Source: Eunapius fragilis
Taxonomy: Eukaryota; Porifera; Demospongiae; Spongillida; Spongillidae
Direction: 5' to 3'
Assembly (NCBI GenBank): GCA_963681505.1
Contig: OY811977.1
Location: 5,139,223 to 5,203,222 of the forward strand
Length of the DNA: 64,000 nt
Shown here: one piece after another, positions 22,011 through 35,432 of the stretch
How the letters are laid out: each line of letters begins with the position of its first letter
How positions within the stretch are numbered: the stretch's first letter is position 1
Notes under the pieces: generated by a model
What the model was told of the DNA's origin: nothing
Databases searched by the model: none
Seen by the model: only the letters and a program-made list of their open reading frames with translations
Made by a program: the position numbers and the translations under genes

Positions 22011-22206
22011 CAATGATGTGGGACAACTCTTGGACACGTCCACCTAGCTTCCTGGCAGGAGTGGGTGACCCTATAATCCACACCATTGTACTCAATGTTC
22101 TCCTTCATGGCCTCGAAGGCATTAGTGCTGAGGGTATTGGCCACAATGGACGCAGCTTTTGGGATCACAGCACAGTGGCAGAGGATCTCCAGGATACGAG
22201 AAAGGG
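22011..22206 (-). CDS. Conserved exon of unknown gene, copy A
   Basis: On the minus strand an acceptor TTATTTTAG precedes 196 nt that end at a CATTG|GTTTGG donor. The frame reads ILEILCHCAVIPKAASI, then ANTLSTNAFEAMKENIEY and CQEARWTCPRVV. The duplicate at 38232-38427 has the same length, splice signals and open frame, with only about three differences, all near the acceptor. I do not recognise the family. Neighbouring exons are not visible on either side. Confidence 0.45.
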
Positions 22207-22484
22207 CTAAAATAATTATTAACAGTTAAGTCATATGTATGGATCTTCAAATAATGATCCTCTGTGAGATGAATGCTTTAAGTTGTCTTGCATCAAAGCA
22301 AGTATAAAAGAATTAGCCAACAGGTGGCATGCATGAGACTTTGAGCAGTTTCTCTTGGCCATACAGTGGATAGGAGAATTGTGTTTTTAAACTTGGGATA
22401 ATGTGAAAACCACTATCAGATGGAGTGTTGTAAGTATCTGACGCACACATACACAAACACTAACTATAGTGAATTCGTGTATTT

Positions 22485-24460
22485 GGGGCAGTGCAAGAGA
22501 AAACTGGGCTTATGTGATTTTTAACATTTCTTCAATTCATCTTGCAGTATCTTTTCGACCTTTAAAGCTCTGTCCTTCAAACTTACTACATATATTACCG
22601 GACCATTTTACTACTGCATTTTGTTGTCGAATGTTTTTAATTTACTCCCTGGGGGGTCCTCATGATTAAACAACCAGAACAGTTAGATTTCAATGGATCT
22701 CGATGAAAGAATGCCTTTTCGCGTTCAAATTTGCACCACATTTACAACACTGCACCCGCTATTTTTTCCGCCTTTTCGTTTGAGATGTGATGAGCGGTTA
22801 CAAAACTGCGGCGTTTGAAAGTTGTCGTTCATTTGTCTTCCGATTGCTCCGCCATTGTGCCGTCATTGCTATTTTAACCCCGTGACTACGAGACACTGCC
22901 CATCAAGTGCCCCACCCTCCCTCAAATCGATAGCCCAGGCCATCCGGAGGTGGACCTGACATTTTGCAAGTTGCTTGTCACGTGAGCATCACTAGGTTAC
23001 ACCTGTTTGCGTCTCCTTCAGTTGCGTAAACGAGTTGGGAGTTTACGGTGGCGCGTGGCGACATGAAAACGTCGAATTGATCGAGCCTACGTGATCCAAA
23101 GGCTAAGACAACGTGCACGTGTGTAAGCTCAAACCCTTTTGTAGTTGAGCTTGTATGTTTGTTCATTTCTACGAGGGTAATTCGATTTTTTTTCCTTCTC
23201 GGACACAGGCCACACGTGCTGTCGCTCGTGTTTTTGTGACTGAGATATAATCGCTACACGTCATCCTACTTAAACTCGACCGGCGCAACGTTTGTGTTCA
23301 CTGCAATGTATACATGAAGACGATTTGGAATAGTACTTTATCCTAGTAGTTTACACCCATGCCAGTTTAAAATCCGGTATTATGGAGACTGTTGCCTGTG
23401 AGCAGCAAAGCGATGACCAATCAGTTTACACCACTGATGGCATAACATACACTATGCCAGTATTATATGGCCACAATGGTGCTGTTGACAATACTCAGAC
23501 CCCCAAAATTTATGCCTTCAACACATTGGAAATCTTGTACACAATTGTCTGTATGATGTGTACATTGACTGCGTAGTTCGTCACTACAAGTCACACACAA
23601 AATAACTGTGCGCACACACTCCCACACAAAAACATCACAGTTCTTGGGGTAAGAAGTATGCAGTGTGTGTCCCTTCATATGGCTTGCTTGCATTCAGACT
23701 TCATACCACTCAGGTATACTTGCTCCTATTAGATGCACTTGTATGTGTTGCCTGTGTCTGCAACTGTGGCTCATTACATTAATAGATGGTCACAACATCT
23801 ATACAAGCTAAGCACACCTAAGCGAATAGAATCACACAGGTATGCACGCCATTCATGATAAAGGCACATCGCTTACATTCACATGCAGGACACTAGACAG
23901 ACCACAAAACCTTAGCCTGTTGTTCTATCCCTGTAAAGAGTTAAGGAACCAGTCTCAAAAACTTTTACTGTTGCTGGGAGACATCCAATTCTAAGTCACA
24001 TGCCATGCTCATACTGGTATCATAGCAGATCCCATCCCCAGACAAAATGTCCACAAGCGAAATAAATATGTCCCCCTCTTTCATAAAATGTTCTCCTTTT
24101 TCCCATCCGTTCAAAGAACCTGTGTATGCATGTGAGTGTACATGTGCATGCATGCATGTGTGTGTATGTTTGCTTTTGTTTATGTGTGCATGTAATTAAA
24201 AATACAATGAACCAACAGGGAATGGTGTGTAGTGCTGTGACTGAAATTGCATTATGTAGTAGTCCAAGTTTGATACAAAGCACCAATCCATTGGCCACTG
24301 GTGCAGCCAAACTTGATTTCATAGAGCTCTTACAACAGTGCTACTTGTACAGGCCACATTAGTTTGGATTTTAGTATCCAGGTCAAGATGTTGTGTTGCA
24401 GATGCAGTTTAGTGAAAGGGGGCTGACTGTGGGCAGGTTGCTGACCTCAAGCATACAATG
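22485..24460 (+). repeat. Left inverted arm of the fold-back element
   Basis: Pairs with 26929-24461 read on the other strand. Contains a short ORF at 23382-23576 (METVACEQQ, TMPVLYGHNGAVDN) whose mirror copy at about 25230-25420 is also frame-broken, and TG-rich repeats around 24120-24200. Confidence 0.8.
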
Positions 24461-25489
24461 CACTATGAATTTATGTACAAAGGCAACCATATAGAATGCT
24501 GTATGCTCCAAAGTCACATCTACCCCATCCCCATATCAACCACTGACAAACACATGAGTACAAGCTTGGCCTGTACAAGTAGCACTGTAGTAGTTTGGCA
24601 GCACCAGTGGCTGTTGGATTGGTGTTTTGTATCAAAACACAATTGTATGGACTACTACATAATGCAATTTCAGTCAGAACACTACACCTGTTGGCTCATT
24701 GTATTCTATCAGCTATGCAACAAGAATTGTGCACTGAATTGTTCCCCTGGACAAATTCTGCTAGTAGAATCTGCACATAACCGGCTTACAAATCATGTCC
24801 TCCAGGGACACAATATACTAGCAGATTCTGTCCCCCTCCAACAGAAACAGAAAATATCCCCCCCACACACATACACACTTGCACACACAAATACACACGC
24901 ATACATTCATGCACACACACATACACACATGCACACATATGCGCACCACAGGTACACTCACATCCATACATGTACGTGTACGCTCTCACATGCATACACA
25001 GGTTCTTTGACTGAACAGGAGGACCCAACACATACAAGTGCATCTAATAAGAGCAAGTATACCTGAGTGGTATGAAGTCTGAATGCAAGCAAGCCATATG
25101 AAGGGACACACACTGCATACTGCTTACCCCAAGAACTGTGATATTTTTTGTGTGGGTGTGTCTGCACAGTTATTTTGTGTGTGACTTGTAGTGACGAACT
25201 ACGTAGTCAATGTACACACATCATACAGACAATTGTGTGTACAAGATTTAATGTGTTGAAGGCATAAATTTTGGGGGTCTGAGTATTGTCAACAGCACCA
25301 TTGTGGCCATATAATACTGGCATAGTGTATGTTATGCCATCACTGATCAGTGGTGTAAACGGATTGGTCATCACTTTGCTGCTCACAGGCAACAGTCTCC
25401 ATAATACCGGATTTTAACTGGCATGGGTGTACACTACTAGGGTAATGTACCATTCCAAATCGTTTTCATGTATACCTTGCACAGAGGTG

Positions 25490-25500
25490 GATACAGGGAT

Positions 25501-25532
<32 letters not shown>

Positions 25533-25735
25533 GGGGGTTGCAACCCCCCCTTTCATATAAGGTACCTCCCCCTCTTCTTCTAAGCAGCCCCCCCCCCCCC
25601 CCCCCCCCCCCGCTTTTTGTATCGGGCCTGAAGCGGACAGCACACACGGTGACACCCCCCCCCCCACACACACACACACACACTGCTTTTCGGATCGTGG
25701 GTCTCAACCCCCCCTTTCGGAAAGTTCTGTATCCG
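25490..25735. mobile_element. Small G/C-run MITE inside the fold-back arm
   Basis: Ends AGGTGGATACAGGG and CTGTATCCGTCCC are inverted; TTGCAG is found on both sides. Interior is a run of about 30 G, a run of about 20 C, and a GTATC...GGGTCTCAACCCCCC segment. Same terminal type as 33895-34162. Confidence 0.65.
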
Positions 25736-26048
25736 TCCCTGCAGTTGCAGTAAACACAAACGCTGCACCGGTCAGTTAAGACGTGTAGCGATTATATCTC
25801 AGTCACAAATACACGAGCGACAGCACGTGTGGCCTGTATCCGAGAAAAAAAAAAAAAAACAAAAAACAAAACGAATCACCCTCGCAGAAATGAAAAAACA
25901 TACAAGCTCAACTACAATACGTGATTGCAAAAGGGTTTGAGCTTACACACGTTATCTTAGCCTTTGGATCACGTAGCTCGATCAATTCAAGGCTTTCATG
26001 TCGCCACGCGCCACCGTAAACTCCCAACTCGTTTACGCAACTGATGGA

Positions 26049-26398
26049 CACAGGGAAAATCCCAGCCTTGGGTTTTTTGTTTTTTAACAAGAAGTCATCC
26101 TGGAATTGAGCGTCTAGCATGGGAATATCGCAAAAACCATCCTGGGATTTGGCGTCCAGGGTGGGTATAGCTTAAAAACCATGCTGGGTTTGTCGAACAA
26201 AAACCGTGTTGAGCTCATTTTTATTCATTCCCTCAACATGGTTTTTAATTTGTTCGACAAACCCAGTATTGTTTTTAAGCTATACCCACCCTGGACGCCA
26301 AATCCAAGGAAGGTTTTTGCGATATTCCCATACTAGACGCTCAATTCCAGGATGGCTTTTAAAAACCCAAGGCTGGGATTTTGAAACTTTTTCCTGTG
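26049..26398. mobile_element. 350-bp near-perfect hairpin MITE, GGA duplication
   Basis: CACAGGGAAAATCCCAGCC at the left and GGCTGGGATTTTG...CCTGTG at the right, with the whole length folding on itself about 26220 (ACAAACCCAGCATGG versus its complement). GGA flanks both ends (26046-26048 and 26399-26401); the opposite arm of the fold-back element shows the empty site. Confidence 0.8.
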
Positions 26399-27308
26399 GG
26401 AGACGCAGACCGATGAACCAAGTGATACTCACGTGACAAGCAACTTGCAAAATGTCAGGTCCACCTCCGGATGGCCTGGGCTATCGATTTGAGGGAGGGT
26501 GGGGCACTTGATGGGCAGTGTCTCGTAGTCACGGGGTTAAAATAGCAATGACGGCACAATGGCGGAGCAATCGGAAGACAAATGAACGACAACTTTCAAA
26601 CGCCGCAGTTTTGTAACCGCTCATCAAATCTCAAACGAAAAGGCGGAAAAAATAGCGGGTGCAGTGTTGTAAATGTGGTGCAAATTTGAACGCGAAAAGG
26701 CATTCATTCACCGAGATCCATTGAAATCTAACTGTTCTGGTTGTTTAATCATGAGGACCCCCCAGGGAGTAAATAAAAAACATTCGACAACAAAATGCAG
26801 TAGTAAAATGGTCCGGTAATATATGTAGTAAGTTTGAAGGACAGAGCTTTAAAGGTCGCAAAGATACTGCAAGATGAATTGAAGAAATGTTAAAAATCAC
26901 ATAAGCCCAGTTTTCTCTTGCACTGCCCCATTTGTTGTATAAGTTTCTGCCTGATCTCTATCTCAAACACACCCATACCGTCGGGCCACGCCCATCTACA
27001 GACGGCAATAAAACGTGGGCGTAATTATGGTACAGAAGAATTAAGCAGAGAAAGAAAATAAAAAGCCTTATTGGGCAATGCAGGGTGAATGGATCCAGAA
27101 GATGGCTGCCGTATAACTTCCTCACGATTGGTTACATGGTAACAGCTCAACCAAGCTGGACGTCGGCTTTAATTTCTTTCTAATCCAAAGTGATGGGTGC
27201 TTCGCATGGGCCCAAGTCGCGCGGTAGCATCGCTGATACACCGGTCCCCGCAGTGCGGCAAAAGGTACGTATCTAGCTATATAGGGATTAGAGGCTGGTT
27301 ACTCTGGA

Positions 27309-27528
27309 TGTTAACCTAGCTCTCCCCCGCATCAGGAATTTTACGGGACAAATTTTATTCTCACATGTATTGTAACAAGTATTGTATTACCAGTAAAAGG
27401 GTCTTACACGAGACTGACCCATACATAAAGACATATAGGGTATTATAAAGTTCTAGAATGTTCTAGCAGGCTTCTTCTTGCATGACTTGCAATTAGCAGT
27501 AGATGTGTTAATAATGACCTCTGTTACA
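27309..27528 (-). repeat. Putative 3' LTR, gypsy copy A
   Basis: On the minus strand TGTAACAGAGG follows a purine tract AGAGGGAGGAA and the unit ends GTTAACA; TG...CA ends. No 5' LTR survives in either copy, so the far border is tentative. AATAAAATTTGTCCC lies near the end. Confidence 0.45.
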
Positions 27529-28059
27529 TAATTCCTCCCTCTAAGCCTTGCGTCGCTGCAAGGTTAATGGCCATTATCTCTGTATCTCAATGGCGGTTGT
27601 CGGTTTCTGGGAGGATTCCTTTTCAGTGGCTCTGGTGGTGCTAGATCAGGTTCAGCGTCTTGTAACGCAACATTGGGGTCATTTAGGACATCAGGGCCCT
27701 GCAATTCTATTATGACATCCTCATGAACGACTTCCTGTTGTGTTGCATCTTGGTCCTGCTCTACATACGCAAGGCACTCCACGCTGTTGGGCTTAGAGGA
27801 GCTTGCTTCACTGTTTGTGTGCGCTTGGATGGCAGGCAAATCAGGGTTGCTGTAGCACAGCTTCAGCCGATTTCTATGAACAATTTGGCACTTTGCTCCA
27901 CCAATCATTTGTATTTTGTAATTTACAGAGCTCAGTTTGTCAACAACTGTATAAGGTCCTCGCCAAAGGGAGGCCAATTTTCTAGTTGTACCTGTTTTCA
28001 CAGCTTGGACATACAACCACACTCTATATCTCCTACTTGCAATTGACCTTCCCCAGTGC

Positions 28060-28760
28060 TTAGCTTATCAGCTTCTTGTTTTGACGTTGGTGAGCAACAT
28101 CCAGGTGTTTGCGTACCGAAGCGAATGCGGCTCGAAGTGACTGTTGCAATCTTTGGACATAACTTGGCAACTCCTTCTGTTCCTCTCCTTGCCCCAATAT
28201 CACATCGATTGGCAGTGTTGGTGAGCGACCAAACATAACCAGGAAGGGGGTGTATCCTGTAGAATCATGGATAGCAGTACGATATGCAAATAATGCATTT
28301 TGTATATGCTCATCCCAATCTCTTTGATGGTCAGCAATAACTTTTGCTAGCATTGATTCAAGAGTACGATTGAACCGTTCTACCTGGCCATTTCCCTCTG
28401 GGTGGTATGCTGTGGTTTGTGTCCTATTAATGCCCAGTGTTGCACAAAGAGATTTAATTACCTCACTCACAAGGTTGGCCCCCTGTTCACTGTGTAGATA
28501 CCGTGGTACCCCATAACGGCACACAATCTCATTCACTAACACTTTACTAGAGTGACACTGTCAGTTTTGGCCAAAGGAAAGGCTTCTACCCATTTGGTGA
28601 AAAGATCGGTCACTACCAGGATGTATTTATTTCCACAGGAAGAGGTAGGCAAGGGGCCCATAATATCGCATGACAGCTTTTCAAATGGATAGTTGCTCTT
28701 GATGGTACCGATAGGCGAATGCTGTTTAGGGACTGGATTGTTCCTCTTCTGACAAAGATC
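28060..28760 (-). pseudogene. Gypsy integrase, copy A
   Basis: Core residues visible: SEQGANLVSEV (second Asp region altered to Glu, where copy B has SDQGANL), NGQVERFNRT (Glu), and zinc-finger remnant CxxC to the right. Interrupted by the frameshift at about 28545 shared with copy B. C-terminal extension at 27564-28022 with GPYTVVDKLSSVNYKIQ. Confidence 0.8.
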
Positions 28761-29175
28761 ACACTGCTATATAGCATTCTTTACATCAAGGTCACACCCA
28801 GGCCAGTAGAAACGCTCTCTCAATTTTTCTAGAGTTTTTTGAACACCCAAATGCCCTGACTTGTCATGCAACTGCTCAATGACAAGTGACCGCAAGGTAA
28901 CTGGTACTACTACTTGAGGGGGGTGGCTACCACCAATCAAGAGACGACACAAAACACCATCATTCATTAAGTACCTGTACTTCCCTCTCTTATCTGTCGA
29001 CTCCCCATTTTTTAGTACCTCGATGATCTGAGAAGTGTACACATCTCTGACCTTTTCTTGCCTTAGCTTCTCTGTGTCTTCAATGCAGGTTATTCCACAC
29101 ACCTCTCTCACCCTATCACCATGTAACTGGGACTGTGGGGGATCCTCCGTACCTTGTGGTCTTTGTGACAGGCCA

Positions 29176-30497
29176 TCAGCATTCTGGTCTGTACAGCACC
29201 TTCATATCAAACTGCTGCAGGAAAAGAAGCCATCTAGTTACACGTCCCCCTGTGTCCTTGAGACCCTGGAGAGGGGTTAGTGAGTTATGGTCAGTAAACA
29301 AGGTGAAGGTTCGACCATACAGGTATGGGTAAAATTCTTTAACAGCTGCAACGACTGCTAAAGCTTCCCTCTCCACAGTTGAATAATTACGCTCAGTCTT
29401 ACTCAACTGACGACTCCAGTAAGATATGACCCTCTCAACACCATTGATTTTCTGACTAAGGACACTGACTACTGCAAACTCTGAAGCATCGGTTGCTAGG
29501 ATGAATGGTTGCTCAAAGCAAGGGTAGGCCAAAATTGGTGACATTGTGAGCTTTTGCTTCAACAGTGAAAATGCATCGTCGCATTCATTACTCCACTTGT
29601 AGCCTCCAGCTGTTTTTCGAGTGAGCTTGTGGAGGGGTTCAGCAATAGCAGAATAGCCTTTAATGAATCGCCGATAATAGTTTGCTAAACCAAGGAAATG
29701 GCGCAGTTCTTTGATGTTGTGGGGAGCAGGATACATCGAGACAGCTTTCAATTTTTCTGGATCAGCTTGGACTCCTTGCTGGGGACAATGTGCCCCAGGT
29801 AGCATATCTGGTTTTGATCAAAGTGGCACTTGCTAGGCTTAAGTCTAAGTCCTGCTGCGGCCAAATGTTCAAGAACAGTTTGCAACCGTTCCAAATGTTG
29901 CGGAAATGTGGCACTAAACACAATGATGTCATCTATGTATATCAAGCACTGTTCATATGTCAACCCAGCCAGAACACACTCCATAAGTCTTTGAAATGTT
30001 GCTGGGGCATTGGTGAGCCCAAAAGGCATTACGTTAAACTCATAGTGCCCACCCTGTGTTGAGAACGCAGTCTTCTCCTTGTCCAGATCTGCCATTTCAA
30101 CTTGCCAATACCCCGATGTTAACTCAAGGGTAGAAAAGAATCGAGATCCCGAAAGTGATTCCAGAGTGGCATCTATCCTTGGCAGTGGATAAGCATCCTT
30201 GTGTGTTACCGCATTAAGCTTCCTGTAATCAATACAGAACCTCCATTTCCCATCCTTTTTCTTTGCCATCACAACTGGAGATGACCATGGGCTGTTGCTC
30301 TTCTGAATCACACCTTGTTCTAGCATCTTCTGGATCTCTGTTTTCACTGTACTCTGAAGTGCAAATGGAATTCTGCATAGTGGTTGTCGGATCGGTGGCC
30401 CATCAGTCTTGATTGTGTGTTTCACTACTGAAGTCCGACCAAGAGGACCTTTCTCTGTTGCAAATAGTGTGCGGAATTTCCATATGAGCTGTTTCAA
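29176..30497 (-). pseudogene. Gypsy RT and RNase H, copy A
   Basis: RT motifs MAKKKDGKWRFCIDYRKL, TLELTSGYWQ and catalytic YIDDIIVFS, then RNase H LATDASEFAVVSVL and TDHNSLTPL. Two overlapping frames around 29750-29800 show a one-base loss relative to copy B. Dead copy. Confidence 0.85.
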
Positions 30498-30515
30498 CTT
30501 TTCTTGCTGAGAATG

Positions 30516-30920
30516 AGGCGAAATAGTTGTACATGTAATGACAACCGGCCCTGGTCTCCCCTATATGTACACTCACTATAACATATGTATAAAGCAAGGA
30601 ATGAAGGAAATCATGTACCACTAGTACCGTAAAATTGTGTGAATTGGAAAAATTAGAGTTAATTCTCTAACTCGGACATAATTGACATTAACTGCGAGCG
30701 ACAAAAAGGTTGGGGTATTAAGAACATCACCCCAGGCCGTCAATGTCTTTCTTCAGTATGTATATAGTAATAGGTTGGTTCACTGAATGACAATAAAGGA
30801 TTGACCGCAGTGTATGTGGTTGCTAGCGCTAGCGCTGAGACTGGATATATGCTTGAAGGAGTGCGCTACAGCGGTGACTGCGTACAATGGTAAATGTTTG
30901 TGCGTATGAGTGTGTGTGTG

Positions 30921-30965
<45 letters not shown>

Positions 30966-31035
30966 TTGTGCGCGCGCGCGGGGATTGAAAATTATCCGTT
31001 CTGCACTGCTGAATAGTGCGTTGTTGTAGCTTTTA
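30516..31035. other. Non-coding stretch with (TG)n microsatellite
   Basis: No gene seen. A (GT)n run at about 30909-30963 followed by a short (GC)n run; AT-rich otherwise. Lies between duplication copy A and the EFA6-like gene. Confidence 0.6.
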
Positions 31036-31536
31036 ACTCTGTACCACTTACAAGACGAAGCCCTTAGAGAGAAAGTCACCAGCTTGATCGACAAACAGAA
31101 GCGACAGAAGAAACCAAGCTCTTCCAGCGCTACAGACATCACGGCTCACCAGATAGCCGTGCCTGACCTCCCAAAATCATCGCCGCGCAAGGTGAACACC
31201 GTTGAAGCCCTCCAGGTGAATAAGTTGGAGGCATCTGTGAACATCATCAGTGAGGGTACAACTGTGAACGGTATCGTGGTGGAGGCACGTCAACCACCTG
31301 ATGGGACTGGGAGCAGGACTCCACCTCCGAGAAGCCTCTGCAGGGAACGTGGCCCCTCCCCTAAGGACACCTACTGTTAGTCCTGAGCACAAGCCTGGGG
31401 CAACCTCTGGGGGAGCTGAGTGACGGAGCTTGAAGGTTGTGCCGTCTAGTGGAGAGGTGGAGATGACGGCTGGAGAGGTGCCCCAGATCAGCATCATGGA
31501 GGACAGGCAGGAGGGTGTGGGTGAGGAGGAAACAAG
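31036..31536 (+). other. Probable 5' coding region of the EFA6-like gene, frame-broken
   Basis: Open frame from about 31036 to 31380 (LIDKQKRQKK, SSPRKVNTVEALQ), Ser/Pro/Lys-rich as in EFA6 N-terminal regions. A different frame, from about 31423 to a donor at 31537, reads VPQISIMEDRQEG and ends phase 2, which fits the next exon at 31818. The two cannot be joined without an indel or hidden intron. Confidence 0.4.
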
Positions 31537-31565
31537 GTTAGCTCTTGGGGGGGGAGGTTAGCCCT

Positions 31566-31652
31566 TTGTTTGAGAAAGAGAGAGAGTGAGAGAGAGAGAG
31601 AGTGAGAGAGAGAGGGAGGGAGGGAGGGAGGGAGGGAGGGAGAAAGAGAGAG
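31566..31652. repeat. (GA)n then (GGGA)n microsatellite
   Basis: Intronic purine run, AGAGAGTGAGAGAG-type followed by six GGGA units. Confidence 0.95.
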
Positions 31653-32892
31653 ATAGAGATTCATGTGTACATGTACAAGTAGATGCTCCACTTGTACGTA
31701 TGCATATTCCAGTACTTAAAACTGTGTTTCTACACATTTGCATGTACATACACTGTACAGTACATCTTGATGTAATGCTGTCCCTTCTGGTACATGCATG
31801 TTTGTGCTCTGTTGCAGGTTCCGTCGTTTGTCGCCTCAAGTTGATGGCAAATACAACCCTAAGGAAAGGAGAGCTTCCAAGCAGTCCATTGAGTCATACA
31901 AGAACGAAACTGAAACCACCACAACTGAAGTTGCCATCATTGGCTTTGATGAGCAGACCACTGAACGCAATGATGGCTCTACCAGTGTACGTTTTATTTA
32001 GAATTGTTTGGTTGTCCCTGTCTGTACACATGTACACTGCCTTTTTGAGGGACTGTGGTTTGCATGTTGGTCTGTCTCCTATAACAGCGGCCTCTATCAG
32101 ATAGCTCTGTGTGCTCAGAAACACTCCCAGAGGTGTGTACGACTAGTTATATGTACATGCTTATCATACACATGGTGTTCACAGCAGCACATATTAATGG
32201 TTTATGTATTCTTTAACCAATGGTCAAATGTATGAATTCATAAACAAATTGAAAGCAATCAAAGTTCAGAAATGTCTTTATATAAAATAAAGAATGTTAT
32301 TATTGAGGTTAGATGAAATACATGCAATTAGACAAATTGCTTTAAAATACAGTTTCTTTATTAACCAATTGACTTTCAGCCATTCATACATGTAGCTGGA
32401 GAGATTGGCGCTGGAATTTTTAAATTTTTAAACTTTCATTTTAGGGGGCCTTAAGCTATACCAGAATAGAATATATCTGTTGACAGCTCTGACCAGGACA
32501 CTGTATGCTGTTGCACCAGAGATAATATATAGATATATATTATCTCTGGCTGCACCATACATTTATGTGTGGACAGTACTGTGAGTACTGTGAGTGTACA
32601 TGTACATGATACAGATATCATTACCACATTCCTGTAAAGGCTGGCATATACGGGTCGACTTCCTGCCAATTTATCGCCTGCAACTCAAATGAATATGCGT
32701 AAATACTCCGTAAAGCTTTAGTTTACAGGATTTTCATTGTATTCATTTGCGTTGCAGGCGATAAATCAGCAGGAAGTCGACCCTTGTATGTCTCCCTTAA
32801 GGGTTACCATAGTATGCACGATGTCCAGTCGTACTGATATCATTATGTACATGTGCACGTTCATGTACGTATGTGTATCTGTTGTGATACAG

Positions 32893-34361
<1,469 letters not shown>

Positions 34362-34542
34362 GTAAGCCTTAATGCGGGGGGAGGGGACAGTAAAGTACTG
34401 TAAGCCTTAATGTGGGGGCCCGAACACAGAATGGACCTGTTGATTGTAGCAATTTACAATTTGCTTCACTCTGAAACTGATCATTGCTTGTGTTTGTGTA
34501 TGTGTGTGTGTATGTGTGTGTTACCCATCCCACTGCCAACAG

Positions 34543-35050
34543 CCACAAGGGGAGCTTAATTTGGATGACACCTCATCTGCCATTGCAGTCACTCACTGTC
34601 TTTCTATTCGTGATCCTGAGTACCAGAAGAAGGATGCTGTGTTTAGGTTTACCACCCCTGATTGGCAGGCCTACCTCATACAGACCAAGTGAGTCCAGTT
34701 TGTGCTCTGGGTACATCCATTATGACGGGGAATACAACTACATGTACATGTACATTTACATGGACCCATGTGGGCTAGCCACACACATGTACATGTTCAT
34801 ATTTGTACACAGGGTGCTAATGTTCATTTTCAATATACATGTATATACATGTACATGTATACGTCCGACCTAAACATGTCTGGTCTGGTTATTTTATTGC
34901 CCATCACCACATACATGAACACTGTACATGTATCTGAACATCACATTCTTTTTGCAGCAACATCTCTGAAATGCTTCATTGGATTGGAGCCATAAACAAG
35001 TCTGCTGCTACATACTCATCCCCTCCACTTGCAGCGGCTGTTGGATCAGG
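34543..35050 (+). CDS. PH domain C-terminal exons of the EFA6-like gene
   Basis: Exons 34543-34688 (GELNLDDTSSAIAVTHCLSI, FRFTTPDWQAYLIQT) and 34958-35050 (NISEMLHWIGAINKSAA). The W in MLHWI is the invariant tryptophan of the last PH helix. The lipid-binding loops of the N-terminal PH strands are not encoded here. Confidence 0.85.
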
Positions 35051-35432
35051 GTATGTGTGACCTTGTGCCATCCCACTGATGGAGCCTATCACATGTAATG
35101 TCTATGTGTGGAATATTTTACTGCCAAGAGAACCAGTAGCGGATCCCTTCTATAATAATATTATTCATAGCAGGCAATTAGGCAATCCACATTGGTAGTT
35201 GTGATAAATCATTTAAACCCCTCTCCTCCCCTGCCACGCCCTCTCGTACATCCACCCTTGACAACCACATATGTATCTACATTGTGCATGAATATGTTGT
35301 GTTAACTCCTTAATCTGGATGTATCAATTAATGGTTATAATGCTTTAGATATTGAAGTGTTGTTTTGTATATAAAAGTCCTTGAACACAACATGATGTAC
35401 ATGTGTAACTTTAACTTTGCTTCTCTTTGCAG

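Larger units (their letters stand above)
22485..26929. mobile_element. 4,445-bp palindromic (fold-back) DNA transposon
   Basis: Begins GGGGCAGTGCAAGAGAAAAC and ends with its exact complement, flanked by ATTT at 22481-22484 and 26930-26933. The second segment copy has the uninterrupted site GTGTATTTGTTG at about 38700, which proves both borders. Almost the whole element is two inverted arms meeting near 24460: for example 22660-22800 pairs with 26640-26770, and 23380-23540 with 25230-25430. The left arm has about 360 bp extra near 23757-24113. The right arm has two extra small elements. Arm ORFs starting METVACEQQ (23382) and its mirror copy are short and broken; no transposase is recognised. 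Confidence 0.9.
24461..26929 (-). repeat. Right inverted arm of the fold-back element
   Basis: Mirror of the left arm with CA-rich repeats (24860-24935) and two insertions (25490-25735 and 26049-26398) that the left arm lacks, so the left arm serves as an internal empty site for both. Confidence 0.8.
21641..30515. repeat. Segmental duplication, copy A (interrupted)
   Basis: Matches 37764-42312 nearly base for base in the same orientation, from TACACATGTGTGTTGTATG to TTGCTGAGAATG. Copy A contains an extra 4.45 kb transposon (22485-26929). It holds a minus-strand exon and a truncated gypsy element. Both copies stop matching abruptly at their ends. Confidence 0.9.
27309..30515 (-). mobile_element. 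Gypsy retrotransposon, segment copy A, truncated
   Basis: Minus-strand order is RT, RNase H, integrase, C-terminal tail, putative 3' LTR, the standard Ty3/gypsy order. It is cut at 30515 before the RT N-terminal region. Compared with copy B it has an extra frameshift at about 29775, a 21-bp loss at about 29187 and a 3-bp loss at about 30064. It shares with B a TAG stop at about 28770 and a frameshift near 28545. Confidence 0.85.

Noticed and set aside
23382-23576. Gene in each arm of the fold-back element
   Set aside because: The ORF is short, shifts frame between the two arms and has no recognised domain.
25414-25768. Glycine- or proline-rich ORFs
   Set aside because: They are produced by G and C homopolymers of a small transposon.
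27723-28046. Plus-strand ORF repeated at 39501-39824
   Set aside because: Conserved only because the antisense gypsy element is duplicated. It has no independent coding signal.
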